Under the pieces are notes generated by a model, which was not told the DNA's origin, made no database searches, and was given only the letters and a program-made list of their open reading frames with translations. 34,766 nucleotides of DNA from UBA4656 sp002405525 (GTDB lineage: Bacteria; Pseudomonadota; Gammaproteobacteria; Xanthomonadales; Ahniellaceae), in contig DAIMGT010000042.1 in NCBI GenBank assembly GCA_036723735.1, positions 1 through 34,766 on the forward strand, written 5' to 3'. Below, piece by piece: positions 23,670-33,600 of the stretch. Within the stretch, counting starts at the first letter, position 1. Each line of letters begins with the position of its first letter. The translations under genes were made by a program, and so were the position numbers.

Positions 23670-24707
23670 TTACGGGGCTCCGGACGGATCGGACGGGAGA
23701 TTCCGGCGTCGGAATTCACCCGGCACAACCCCGGTTTCATCTTTGAACGCGGCGTAGAAGGTCGACTGTGATCCGAATCCGACCGACAATCCGACCGACA
23801 ACACCGACGCCCGCGGCTCGTCGACCAGCATGCGCTTCGCCGCGGCCACGCGGTGGCGCCGCACGAAGCGCGAGAAGCTTTCGCCGAAGCGCACATTGAG
23901 CAGTTCGGAAAGCTGGTGCGGGGTCAGCTCGACGCGACGGGCCAGTTTGGCCAATCCAAGGTCTTCATCGCGATAGAGGTGTTCCGACTCGAACAGGACC
24001 CGCAAGCGCTCGACCGCGGCGGGCACGTCGACCTTGCCCAAGGCGCTTTGTGCGTAGCTGCTCGCGACCGCTTCCTGGGTCTTCGCCGCGAGATCGGGTA
24101 CCAGCAGCAACAGGCCCGTCACCAGCAGGTAGCCCAGCATGATCTGCCACGAATAGGCCAGCGCGAACGCGTCCCAGCCCACGTGCTGGGGCGCCAGAGC
24201 GCCTGTCGCTCCCACCGCCACCCCCATGAGCGCGAATGCACCCACCACCGGCAATTCCACGACGAACCAGCGGCGCGTCGCGCGCAAGCGATACAGCAGC
24301 ACGCCAAGGTGCAGCGAGTAACCGGTTCCGATGGCCAGCGACACCGGAACGGCCCATGACGACGGGATCCACCAGGCCCAGCCGATACTGAGCAGGCCGC
24401 TGGCCCAGAGCACCGGACGCTTGCGATCCGTCGGTTGCAACACGCCGGACAGCAAGGCATAGAAGCCCCAGCTCTGTGCGAACAACCCGGCCCCATAGAC
24501 CCAGGGCGGTGCGGAATCCGGCCCGAGCGCAGCGAGGCCGACGTGCTGCCACACGGTATGGGTCAGCCCGACCAGCATCGCGGTGCCGCCGAGCAGCGCC
24601 GAGCGCGGCATCGGCATGTGGCGGGGCGCAACGACGAGAGCAACCGCCAGTACGGCGGCCATGGCGCTGCAGCCGCCAGCCAGCGCAATCAGCACGAAAG
24701 CAGTCAC
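23670..24707 (-). CDS. Membrane-anchored AraC-family transcriptional regulator
   Basis: This protein of about 345 aa has an N-terminal half of seven hydrophobic segments (from FVLIALAGGCSAMAAVLAVA to IMLGYLLVTGLLLLVPDLA). The C-terminal AraC DNA-binding domain is at about 235-335. The first helix-turn-helix reads LGLAKLARRVELTPHQLSEL and the second LSVGLSVGFGSQSTFYAAFK, followed by TGVVPGEFRRR, typical of the family. It presumably senses a membrane or extracellular signal and acts from the membrane. The start is uncertain: GTG 24707 begins just before the first helix, while ATG 24812 would add 35 polar residues. No ribosome site decides. The nearest likely target is the membrane protein gene at 23558. 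Confidence 0.85.
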   Translation of the reverse strand: MTAFVLIALAGGCSAMAAVLAVALVVAPRHMPMPRSALLGGTAMLVGLTHTVWQHVGLAALGPDSAPPWVYGAGLFAQSWGFYALLSGVLQPTDRKRPVLWASGLLSIGWAWWIPSSWAVPVSLAIGTGYSLHLGVLLYRLRATRRWFVVELPVVGAFALMGVAVGATGALAPQHVGWDAFALAYSWQIMLGYLLVTGLLLLVPDLAAKTQEAVASSYAQSALGKVDVPAAVERLRVLFESEHLYRDEDLGLAKLARRVELTPHQLSELLNVRFGESFSRFVRRHRVAAAKRMLVDEPRASVLSVGLSVGFGSQSTFYAAFKDETGVVPGEFRRRNLPSDPSGAP

Positions 24708-25259
24708 TGCAGACGCCCAGCCATCGTCTGGAACGTCCGCAGCCCCCGAAAACCCCGCACCGCCGAGAGCTTCACCGTGAACAAGATGCGCCTCGGACTC
24801 TCGGACGCACATTCCCGGACTCGGGGGTCAGCACAGATTCTTTCCGCATGCGACGAGGCCACGATCTCGCCGGGAGCGCTCGTGCACGACCCGAGGATGC
24901 CTGCGGTCGGTCCCGCGGGTGTCGCTCGGCGGCAACTGCGCGATGGGCATCACCATCAATACCCCGACCCGTTCGGCCTCGCTGTCCGACACCATTCGGC
25001 CGGTGTGGGCCAACTTGCCTGTCCGGCGCGACCGCGGCAGCCGCCGGCGCGCCGGTTCCACCGTCGCTCGCGGCGCATCCTATGCGATGCATCGGCAGAT
25101 CACCGCCAGTCGCGCCCGCGCGCGTCCCGTCCAAGCCCGACGGCATCGCCTGCGCGGCGCCGAAAGGGCCCGAGGGATCGGGCAAGGAACAGCCGACTCC
25201 GAAACACTGGCTGGCGCCGCGCCCGCAATGCATGAACCGATGGCTCGAGCAGCATCGAC
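24708..25259. other. Stretch of about 550 bases without a convincing gene
   Basis: No frame here has a recognisable domain. The best candidate is a minus-strand frame at 24828-24995 (55 aa, MVSDSEAERVGVLMVMPIAQ at its start) with GC-rich third positions in its first half, but it has no ribosome site and its later codons lose the bias. It may be a decayed gene fragment. The control region of the AraC gene should also lie here. I see no terminator after the halogenase stop at 25260. Confidence 0.35.
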
Positions 25260-26789
25260 TCATCCGGGAGACTCCATCCCCTGCCCCGCCAGCACCTCCT
25301 CATGCGCCGGGAAGTTCAAGCAGCAACGGGCAATGAAATCTTCGATCTTGGCCGGATCGAACGGCGTCTCCCGCGCGGTCGGCGGGCGCAGCGTCGACGG
25401 ATCGGGATACACACCGTAGCCGCCGAGCAGGCAGTGCCAGGACATGCCGCCGAACCACAGGCCGATGCCCTGGCGGTCAATCTCGGCGGCCAGGTCGCCG
25501 CCCTGCAGCCAGCAGTGCAGCAGCCCGCGCAGCGAGTCCGACAGTGCATCGAGCGCGGCGGCGTCGCGCCAGTAGGGCGTGTCGCTGCGGGTATTGGCCT
25601 TGTAGCGACAGACGATGTAGTCGCGCACGCCTTCGAAACGGCCGTTGATCTCGCGGTTGAGGGCGTCGCGTTTGGCGGGACCGAGGCCACCGCCTTCGAA
25701 GGCTTCCATGAATCGCTCGATGGTTTCCTGCACCAGGTGCAGGGCGGTGGCTTCGAGCGGTTCGATGAAGCCCTGCGAGAGGCCGACGGCGAGGCAATTG
25801 TGCGACCACGGCTGGGCCACTCGGCCGACGCGCATGCGCAGGTGGCGGGCGGGGACTTCATCGCCGATCCGCAGATGCGCGCGCAGCTCGCGTTCGGCGT
25901 CTTCGGGCGTGGTGTAGCGCGTGCTGTAGACGTAGCCGTTGCCGACGCGGTTGGTCAGCGGGATGCGCCAGGCCCAGCCGAAGCGCAGCGCGGTGGCGGT
26001 GGTCTGCGGGGCGATGGGGCGTTCGTCGTGCGGCGTGGGCAGGGCCACGGCGGCGTCGTTGAACAGGTTGGCGCCGAACGGCAGGAAGGGCACGCCGAGC
26101 GCGCCCTGCAGCAGCAGCGAACGGAAACCCGAGCAGTCGATGAAGAAATCGGCCTCGATGCGGCGATCGCCATCGGCGTGCACGGCGCGGATCGTGCCGT
26201 CGTCGGCCTGTTCGACGCGCGCGACCGTGCCTTCGAGGTGGCGCACGCCGCGCGCGGTGGCCCATTCGCGCAGGTAGGCGCCGATCAGGTAGGCGTCGAA
26301 GTGGTAGCCGTAGAAGGCGCGGAAGGGGAAGGAATGCGCGGGGTGCGGCGCCAGGCGGCGCTGCGCCAGGGCTGCGTCGACGAAGAAGCGGTCCGGGTGC
26401 GCGGGCACGTCCACGCCGCGCCGGCGCAGCACGGTGTTGAAGTAGAACGCCGGCGCGCTGCGGTCGTCGAGATCGGTCTTGAAGGGATGGTAGTAGGCCT
26501 CGAAGCCGGGCCGGGTGCTCCAGCCGACGGAGCGGATCGCGGTCTTGAAGGTGGCGTTGCAGCGCGGCATCCATGTGGCTTCGGCGATGCCGAGCGTGTC
26601 GAAGAAACCCTTCAACTGCGGGGTGCTGCCCTCGCCGACGCCGACGATGCCGATCTCGGGCGATTCGAGCAGGGTGATCTCGACCGGGCGGCCTTCCCAG
26701 CGCTTGGCCATGAGGCTGGCGGCCATCCAGCCGGCGGTGCCGCCGCCGAGGATCAGGATGCGCAGTGGGGTCGAGGGATCGGCGGGCAT
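25260..26789 (-). CDS. Flavin-dependent tryptophan-halogenase family protein
   Basis: This 509-aa protein has the fold and motifs of flavin-dependent halogenases. The FAD-binding motif GGGTAGWM is at 15-22. The halogenase-specific motif WxWxIP is present as WAWRIP (272-277). Lys82 (in FKTAIRSVGW) aligns with the catalytic Lys79 of PrnA, and Glu346 in EPLEAT matches Glu346 of PrnA. These enzymes use reduced FAD, chloride or bromide and oxygen to make hypohalous acid, which Lys directs to a substrate such as tryptophan. The substrate here cannot be told. No flavin reductase, TonB-dependent receptor or biosynthetic gene is nearby, which is unusual. ATG 26789 is used because the nucleotide-binding strand follows directly. 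It is divergent from the OPT transporter gene. Confidence 0.92.
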   Translation of the reverse strand: MPADPSTPLRILILGGGTAGWMAASLMAKRWEGRPVEITLLESPEIGIVGVGEGSTPQLKGFFDTLGIAEATWMPRCNATFKTAIRSVGWSTRPGFEAYYHPFKTDLDDRSAPAFYFNTVLRRRGVDVPAHPDRFFVDAALAQRRLAPHPAHSFPFRAFYGYHFDAYLIGAYLREWATARGVRHLEGTVARVEQADDGTIRAVHADGDRRIEADFFIDCSGFRSLLLQGALGVPFLPFGANLFNDAAVALPTPHDERPIAPQTTATALRFGWAWRIPLTNRVGNGYVYSTRYTTPEDAERELRAHLRIGDEVPARHLRMRVGRVAQPWSHNCLAVGLSQGFIEPLEATALHLVQETIERFMEAFEGGGLGPAKRDALNREINGRFEGVRDYIVCRYKANTRSDTPYWRDAAALDALSDSLRGLLHCWLQGGDLAAEIDRQGIGLWFGGMSWHCLLGGYGVYPDPSTLRPPTARETPFDPAKIEDFIARCCLNFPAHEEVLAGQGMESPG

Positions 26790-26916
26790 GGCGGCTGTGC
26801 GGGCGGGGGACAGCCGATGATAGCCATGCCGTCGCGGGGGTGAGTGCTGCTGCGGGTGATGGATCGGGGAGGAAAGGGGCGCGACCGCGCCGACCCGTCG
26901 CCTTCGCGTTGCGCTG

Positions 26917-26952
26917 CCCCTCACCCCTGCCCCTCCCGCGAGGGGAGAGGGG
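26917..26952. repeat. Palindromic intergenic repeat unit (CCCCTC...GAGGGG type)
   Basis: CCCCTC-CCGC-GAGGGG forms a hairpin core inside a longer unit of C-rich then G-rich halves. Near-identical units (CCCCTCACCC...GGGGAGAGGGG) are scattered between genes of many high-GC proteobacteria. Here it sits between two divergent genes, in the presumed promoter region of the halogenase and the OPT transporter. Confidence 0.6.
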
Positions 26953-27044
26953 CTCGCGCGACGGGGCCTTCGCGCGGCTATGCTGCGCCACCGGCCGCGT
27001 GCGTGGGGCATGCGCGGCCCCGTCAACATCACCGGGGAGGTTCC

Positions 27045-28982
27045 ATGAGCGTTCCGGCCATGCGCCAGCTGTCGTTCCGCGCCGTACTGCTGTCGATCGT
27101 GCTGGCGATGATCCTCGCCGCGGCCAACACCTACCTGGGCCTGTTCGCCGGCCTGACCATCGCCACCGCGATTCCGGCAGCGGTGGTGTCGATGGCGGTG
27201 CTGCGCGTGCTCGGCGGCGGCACGATCCTCGAGAACAACATCGTCCAGACCGGCGCGTCGGCGGGATCATCGATCGCCGCCGGCGTGATCTTCACCATCC
27301 CCGCCCTGCTGATCCTGGGCTATTGGCAGGACTTCAAGTACTCCTGGGTGCTGGCGATCGCGGGCTTGGGCGGCCTGCTCGGCGTGCTGTTCTCGGTGCC
27401 GCTGCGGCGCACGATGATCGTGGAAGATCCGCTGCCCTTCCCCGAGGGCAAGGCGGCGGCGGAAGTGCTCAAGGCGGGTGACAACCCGGGCCCGGGCCTG
27501 AAGATCCTCGGCTTCTCCGCCGCGATCGGCGGCTTCGTGAAGCTGGCCGCCGAAAGCGGCCTGCGCATGATCCCGGACAACGCCGCGGTGGCCGGCTTCA
27601 TGGGCAAGTACCTCGGCTACATGGGCACCAACCTGTCGCCGGCCCTGCTCGGCGTGGGCTACATCGTGGGGCTCAACATCGGCATCGTGGTGCTGTCGGG
27701 CGCGGTGCTGTCGTACAACATCGCGATCCCGCTCTACCACTGGCTCGCGCCGAGCTTCGATCCGGCGATGGCGGCGCGGCTGGCCGGCCTGTCGGCAGCC
27801 GATGCGGCCGGCGTGATCCGCGGCGACAAGATCCGCTTCCTCGGCGTGGGCGCGATGCTGGTCGGCGGCATCTGGACCCTGTTCTCGCTGCGCAAGTCGC
27901 TGCTCTCGGGCGTCCGCAGCGGCATCGCGGCGGCGCGCAAGGGCAGCGACGCGAACGTCTCCGAAACCGAGCGCGACCTGCCGATGAAGTGGATGCTGGT
28001 TTCACTGGTGCTGTTCGTGATCCCGCTGCTGCTGCTCTACCAGGCCATCGTGGGGCGCTGGACGGTGAGCGTGCCGATGGCGGTCATCATGGTGGTGGCC
28101 GGCTTCCTGTTCGTGTCGGTGTCGGCCTACCTCGCGGGTCTGGTGGGCTCGTCGAACAACCCGGTGTCGGGCATCACCATCGCCACCATCCTGTTCGCCT
28201 CGGTGGTGCTGATGCTGCTGCTGGGCGCGGATTCGCCGATCGGCGCGGTGGCGGCGATCATGATCGGCGCGGTGGTGTGCTGCGCGGCCGCGGGCGGCGG
28301 CGACAACCTGCAGGACCTCAAGGCCGGCTACATCGTGGGTGCGACGCCGTGGAAGCAGCAGCTGATGCTCGGCATCGGCGCTTTGTCCTGCGCACTGGTG
28401 ATGGCGCCGGTGCTGAACCTGCTGGCCCAGGCCTACGGCATCGGCCCGGCGACGGCGGAACATCCGAACTCGCTCAACGCGCCGCAGGCGACCCTGATGG
28501 CCTCGGTGGCCAAGGGCATGTTCGGCGGCGAACTGCCGTGGGACATGATCGCGCTCGGCGGCGTGGTGGGCGCGGCAATCATCGCCTTCGACGGCTGGCT
28601 GAAGGCGCGCGGGTCGAGCTTCCGGGTGCCGGTGCTGGCCGCGGCCATCGGCATCTACCTGCCGCTGGAACTGATGGTGCCGATCTTCCTCGGCGGCCTG
28701 CTGGCGCACCTGGTCGAACGCCGCGCCGGCGTGGCCGCGCACGACGAGGCCGCCCGCGACCGCGTGCATCGCCCGGGCACGCTGTTCGCCGCCGGCCTGA
28801 TCACCGGCGAGGCCCTGATGGGCATCGCGATCGCGGTGCCGATCGTGATCAGCGAGCGCGCCGACGTGCTGGCGCTGCCAGCCGACCTGCACTTCGGACA
28901 GGGGGTGGGGCTCGCGGTGCTGGCGCTGGTCGGCTGGCTGCTGCTCCGGTCGGCGGGCCGCGGCGCGGCGCGCGGCGTCTGA
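27045..28982 (+). CDS. OPT-family oligopeptide (or metal-chelate) transporter
   Basis: This 645-aa inner-membrane protein has about 14-16 hydrophobic segments. Characteristic parts are AANTYLGLFAGLTIATAIPA near the N-terminus, ENNIVQTGASAGSSIAAGVI, PLPFPEGKAAAEVLKAG, and SGITIATILFASVVLMLLLG with GGGDNLQDLKAGYIVGATPW in the second half. OPT carriers import small peptides or, in the YSL branch, metal-siderophore complexes, using the proton gradient. GGGGAGG 5 bases before ATG 27045 sets the start. It ends 28 bases before the stop of a convergent gene, with the palindrome CCGGCGCCGG at 28983-28992. Being divergent from the halogenase may mean shared control, but this is only positional. Confidence 0.92.
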   Translation: MSVPAMRQLSFRAVLLSIVLAMILAAANTYLGLFAGLTIATAIPAAVVSMAVLRVLGGGTILENNIVQTGASAGSSIAAGVIFTIPALLILGYWQDFKYSWVLAIAGLGGLLGVLFSVPLRRTMIVEDPLPFPEGKAAAEVLKAGDNPGPGLKILGFSAAIGGFVKLAAESGLRMIPDNAAVAGFMGKYLGYMGTNLSPALLGVGYIVGLNIGIVVLSGAVLSYNIAIPLYHWLAPSFDPAMAARLAGLSAADAAGVIRGDKIRFLGVGAMLVGGIWTLFSLRKSLLSGVRSGIAAARKGSDANVSETERDLPMKWMLVSLVLFVIPLLLLYQAIVGRWTVSVPMAVIMVVAGFLFVSVSAYLAGLVGSSNNPVSGITIATILFASVVLMLLLGADSPIGAVAAIMIGAVVCCAAAGGGDNLQDLKAGYIVGATPWKQQLMLGIGALSCALVMAPVLNLLAQAYGIGPATAEHPNSLNAPQATLMASVAKGMFGGELPWDMIALGGVVGAAIIAFDGWLKARGSSFRVPVLAAAIGIYLPLELMVPIFLGGLLAHLVERRAGVAAHDEAARDRVHRPGTLFAAGLITGEALMGIAIAVPIVISERADVLALPADLHFGQGVGLAVLALVGWLLLRSAGRGAARGV

Positions 28983-29010
28983 CCGGCGCCGGTGCTCCAG
29001 GCGTGCCGGA

Positions 29011-29469
29011 TCAGCCGCCGCGTTCCGGCGCGCAGGGCATGTCCTGGAAGGTCACCACGCCGTCGACCACGCAGCGATGCACGACGGCCGGCTTGCCGGG
29101 CGGCAGCTTGCACAGCAGCGGGCCGGAAAACTCCGCGCCGTGCGCGCAGTCGACCCGCAACGACAGCTCGTAATCACAGCGGCCCCGGCTGCAGTTGACC
29201 CGACGCAGCTCGACGTCCCGGAAGTCGGCCGACCGGTTCAGCGTGCGCCAGAACTCGGTCACCTCGGCCTGGCTGGTCGACGTGCCGGACAGGAATGCTC
29301 GACCCTCGACCATCGTGACGCGGTCGATGTTGACCTGTGCGGGCACGATGGACCGCAGAGCGGCGCGCAACTTGTCCGCATCGTAGCGCACGGTGTCTGC
29401 CGCCTGGCCGGGCCCGACGGCCGCCACGGCGAGCGGCCACATCAGGCGTGCGAGCAGCGGAAAGCGCAT
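29011..29469 (-). CDS. Exported protein with PilN-like and DUF4124-like parts
   Basis: This 152-aa protein starts MRFPLLARLMWPLAVAAVGP and has a signal peptide of about 24 residues. The middle (about 30-110) is an alpha-beta unit, LRAALRSIVPAQVNIDRVTM to FRDVELRRVNC, resembling the periplasmic part of PilN-type pilus assembly proteins. The end, VVHRCVVDGVVTFQDMPCAP, matches the short DUF4124 pattern (two cysteines around a Y/F-x-D-x-P-C core). Five cysteines suggest disulfides in the periplasm. GGGAGGAG before ATG 29469 is a strong ribosome site. The domain matches are weak and by eye, so treat the function as unknown. Confidence 0.65.
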   Translation of the reverse strand: MRFPLLARLMWPLAVAAVGPGQAADTVRYDADKLRAALRSIVPAQVNIDRVTMVEGRAFLSGTSTSQAEVTEFWRTLNRSADFRDVELRRVNCSRGRCDYELSLRVDCAHGAEFSGPLLCKLPPGKPAVVHRCVVDGVVTFQDMPCAPERGG

Positions 29470-29596
29470 CGGAACTCCTCCCGCGCGGGCAAGGGTACGC
29501 GACGGTCAGGATAACAGCGGGTGCCGCACGCAGTGCCGGCCGCAGCCGGGCGTGCGGCCACGGCGGAAGGCCGCGGACCCCGGCGTGCAGGCCGCG

Positions 29597-30475
29597 TCAG
29601 CGCTGCGGAACGGCGGTGGGGCGGTCGCCCGCGGACCCCGGCGCAACCAGCAGCGCGCGCGCCTGTACGAGCCTGACGCGCACGCGGGCCGCATGCGTGG
29701 GCCCGATCCGCACCATCAGCTTCTCGCCGGCCGAGCGCTGCTCCAGCGCGGGATCGGCGAACTCCCAGAACACCTTGGGTCGGACCAGCAGCACGGGCGG
29801 GGTGGCGTCGGGCGCCGCGACGAGGTGGTCGATGACCTCCACCAGACGGTCGTTGAAGTAGCCCTCGGGATTGCCGAGATCGCGGTAAGCCTGCTGGAAC
29901 AGCGGATAGAGCCGCACGTAGATCGCGACCAACCGCTGCAGGTCCGCGGCCTCCAGCAGGTGCAGGTGGGCGTCGTAGCGCGCGGCGTTGGCGGGCGCCA
30001 GCGTCGCGGCTTCGGCCGAGCCTTCGACCGCCAGCGTGCCCGGCGCCGGCGTCACCGGCAGCAGATGGGGCGCGAGCTTGCGCCGCGGCAGATTGTCGAC
30101 CGTGGCCACGAAGCGCTGGATCAGAAAATCGCCGGCAACCAGCGCGCGCCAGCCGTCGTCGGCGAGCAGGCCGGCCAGCGCTTCGAAGAGGAAGGCATCG
30201 CTGTCGCCGAGCAGGGGCAGCGGCTCGACGGGCGCAGCCGGCGCCGCGGCCGGTGCCTGCTCGACCGGATGCCGGATCGGCGGCGGCGACGCGGGCGCGG
30301 GCGGCACTGGCGACACGACCTGCGGAACCGGTGACGGTGCGGGTTCAGCCCCGCCACGCGCAAACCACCAGACCGCGCCACCGCCGCCGACGGCGGCGAA
30401 CAGCAGCACCGCGAGCAACCAAGGCAGCGTGGAGCGGTCAGTCTGTCGATGGACGGGGCGCGGTTCGGCGTGCAT
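29597..30475 (-). CDS. DUF3014-family membrane protein
   Basis: This 292-aa protein has one membrane helix near the N-terminus (about 19-38, LPWLLAVLLFAAVGGGGAVW), so the rest is probably periplasmic. A Pro/Ala-rich linker (about 45-85) leads to the DUF3014 domain (about 85-275). Its typical segments are DDGWRALVAGDFLIQRFVAT and VDNLPRRKLAPHLLP near the start, and DAHLHLLEAADLQRLVAIYV, LYPLFQQAYRDLGNPEGYFN and FWEFADPALEQRSAGEKLMV later. The family is common in Xanthomonadales and Pseudomonadales and has no known function. It lies between the exported protein gene at 29469 and the S41 protease gene, all on the minus strand, with gaps of 127 and about 210 bases. Confidence 0.85.
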   Translation of the reverse strand: MHAEPRPVHRQTDRSTLPWLLAVLLFAAVGGGGAVWWFARGGAEPAPSPVPQVVSPVPPAPASPPPIRHPVEQAPAAAPAAPVEPLPLLGDSDAFLFEALAGLLADDGWRALVAGDFLIQRFVATVDNLPRRKLAPHLLPVTPAPGTLAVEGSAEAATLAPANAARYDAHLHLLEAADLQRLVAIYVRLYPLFQQAYRDLGNPEGYFNDRLVEVIDHLVAAPDATPPVLLVRPKVFWEFADPALEQRSAGEKLMVRIGPTHAARVRVRLVQARALLVAPGSAGDRPTAVPQR

Positions 30476-30684
30476 ACACGGGTCCGGGGGGAAGGCGGGC
30501 GTTCAGACCGCGCGCAGCGGCCGGCGTTCCCCCATCATGCCGCGAGCGCCTGTACGGCAACTGAGGCCGAGCGGGCAGATCGCGGGCGGTCACGGGGCGC
30601 GCGGGCGAAGGCCCCGCGGACACCGGCACGGGCCAGCGCCCCGCAGCTTGATGCCGTGCGGCGGGGTCTTCGCGACCGGTCCGC

Positions 30685-33600
30685 TCACCGCGACCCGTCG
30701 TGCCCCGGCGTGCCGCGCGGCGGGATCGGCTGCGCGCGCGGCTGCACCACGGGCTGATCCGACAGGCGCTTCGACAGCAGGGCGAGCGCCGCATCGAGCT
30801 GCGCATCGCCGCCGCGCGCGGTGGCGTGCGGGAGGTTGTCGACCTCCACATCGGGGGCCACCCCGCGGCCCTCGATCAGCCAGCGGCCCTCGCGGTCGAA
30901 CTGGCCGAACTCGGCGATCCGCGCCGCGCCGTTGTCGACCAGGCGGTTACGGTCCGACAGCCAGATGCCGGCACCCGCGGTGCGCATGCCGACCACCGGC
31001 CCAAGTCCCAGCGCCTTCACCCCGGCGGCGAACGTCTCGCCGTCGGAGTAGGTGAGCTGGTCGGCGAGCACCACCAGGTGGCCGCGGAAGGTCTGCTGCA
31101 TGTTCCAGTACGGCGCGCCGCGCGGCGGCTGCCAGAACGCCCAGGCGCGGCGCAGCAGTTTCTCGATCACCCACGAGTCGATGTTGCCGCCGCGGTTGCG
31201 GCGCACGTCGATCACCAGCCCGTCGCGGTCGTACTGGGCGTAGAACTCGCGCACGAAGCCCGCCATGTCGCCGGCGCCCATCGCGCGCAGGTGCAGGTAT
31301 CCGATGCGCCCGCCGCCGGTGGCCTCGACCTTCTCGCGGTTGCCTGCCACCCAATCGCCGTAGCGCAGGGTGGCCTCGCGCTCCAGTGCCACCGGCACCA
31401 CCACCGTGCGGTGCGGTGCGGCCGTGCCGCGCTGCAGTTCGAGCAGCACCTGCTGGCCGGCGCGCTGGCGCAGGGCCGACGCGATCTCGCCCCCGGTGCG
31501 GACCGGCCGGCCGTCGACGGCGCGCACGACATCGCCCTCGCGCGCATCCACGCCGGGTTGTTGCAGCGGCCCGCGCTCGGACGGCAATTCGGCTTCCGTG
31601 CGCCAGAGGCGCGCGATGCGCACGCCGTCGTCCGTATCCGCGTAAGCTGCGCCCAGCGCCGCTCCCACCACCGCCTCGGGGTCGGCGCGGAACTCGCCGC
31701 CGCGCACCTGCGAGTGCAGCAGGCCGACCTCGGCCGCCATTTGCGCCAGCAGATCGTCGAGTTCGGCGCGATCATTGACCCGCGCCACCAGCGGCCGGAA
31801 GCGCTCGCGCAGCGCATCCCAGTCGACGCCGCGCATGCCGGGGTCGAAGGAGAACTGGCGATGCATGCGCCAGGCGTCGTCGAACATCTGCCGCCACTCG
31901 GCGGCGGGATCGATGGCGAGGTTCCAGTCGTTGATCCGCACCGCTGCCTTCGACAGGTCCGTCGGCGCCTTCGCGCCCGTGTCCACGATCAGCATCTCGC
32001 CCGGCGCCTGCGGTGCGGCGGGATCGTTGCCGGTCCTGACCAGCAGCAGCTTGTTCGCATCGGCGGACAGGAAGAACGACTGCACGTCGGCGAGAAACAC
32101 CTCCGGCTGCGGCGCAGCGTCGGACATCGCCAGCGTCTTCAGCACCGGCTTGGCGTCGGGCGCGGCGTCGCGCTCGAGCACGTAGAGGCGCTCGGCGTCG
32201 GCGGCCAGCGCGAGATAGTTGCCGGCCGCCAGCGGCACTTCGTGCAGGCGCCCGGCCAACCCGTCGGGTTCGACCTCGGGCAGCGCAGTGGCGGCGGTGG
32301 CCTTTGCGTCCGGCCTGCCGTCGCCGTTGGCGGGCTTCGGCGGGAGCAGCTCATCGCGCGGCTGGAACGGAAAGCGGTTGCCGGCCTGCAGCGCCAGCGC
32401 GTAGGCCTTGCCGCGGCGGTCGAAGAAGGCGCCGGTGTTGCGGTCGCCCCACGGGCCCGATGGCGTGGCCTGGTAGGTGCGGTCGGACAGGAAGTACAGC
32501 CAACGGCCGTCGCGCGAGAACGCCGGCGACTCGCTGGGGTACTTGTCGGTCGTCAGCACCGCCTTGCGACTGCCCGCGGCCTCCAGCAGGACGATCTGGT
32601 CGATCTGGCGCGCGGTGTCCGGGCGCGCGGCCGCCAGCCAGCGACCGTCGGGCGACCAGGCCACGCCCTGGAAGGCATCGTCGCGCGCATGCGCGGATTC
32701 ATCGAGCAGGCGCGTGTCGCCGCCGCGCAGGTCGGTGATCCACAGCCGGCCCTGCCGATCGGAGTGCGCCAGCCAGCGACCGTCGGGCGACGGATGCAGG
32801 CGCCAACGATGCGTGCCGTCGCCGCGCGTGATCGCCGCGCCCCCGGGCGAACCATCGGCGGGGAATCGCCAGACTTCGCTCGATGCGCCCTGGTCGACGA
32901 TGGCGTAAACCGAACTGCCGTCGGTCGACAGCACCGCGCTGCGCGCCCGCGCGTCGCTGGGCAGCGCGACCTCGATGCGGCGCAGCGGTCCGGTGCCGGC
33001 GAGCGCGATGCGACCGCGCGCGCCGAGGACCGCGCGGTCGCCCGCCGCGGCGAAGCTGACGCTGGCGGCGAAGACCAGCGGCTTGCGCACGAAGCGCTCG
33101 CGCCGCTGCTCGAAGTCGGAGGCGAGCTCGACCGGGATCGGGCGGTCCTCGCCGCTGGCGAGATCCAGCACCCGCAGGTCGGCGCCGTGCTGGTAGACGA
33201 TGCGGCCGTCGCCCATCGACGGCATGCGCACGTCGAAGTCGCGGTGGAGCGTCAGTTGCCGGCGGTCGCCACCTTCGGCGTCCATCGACCACAGGTTGGC
33301 CACGCCGTCGACGTCGGACAGCGCGTACAGGCGGGCGTTCCACCACATCGGCCGCGAGAGGTTGGCATCTGACCCGGCCGCGAGCGGCCGCGATTCTTCG
33401 CCGTCGCGGCCGTCCCAGCGCCAAAGGCGCGCCACTGCGCCGCCGCGATAGTCGCGCGCGTTGTCGCCGGTCACCGCGAGCCCGAAGCGCGTGAAGTAAA
33501 GCGCGCCATCGGGTGCGAACGCGCCGTCCCATGCGTCCGCGAGCGGATACTCGCGCACCGTCCCGCGCACGGGATCGACCGCGCGCAGCACGCGGCGCCA

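Noticed and set aside
24772..25263. 163-aa minus-strand frame in the gap beside the halogenase gene
   Set aside because: Low-complexity Arg/Gly/Ala sequence without a ribosome site or domain.
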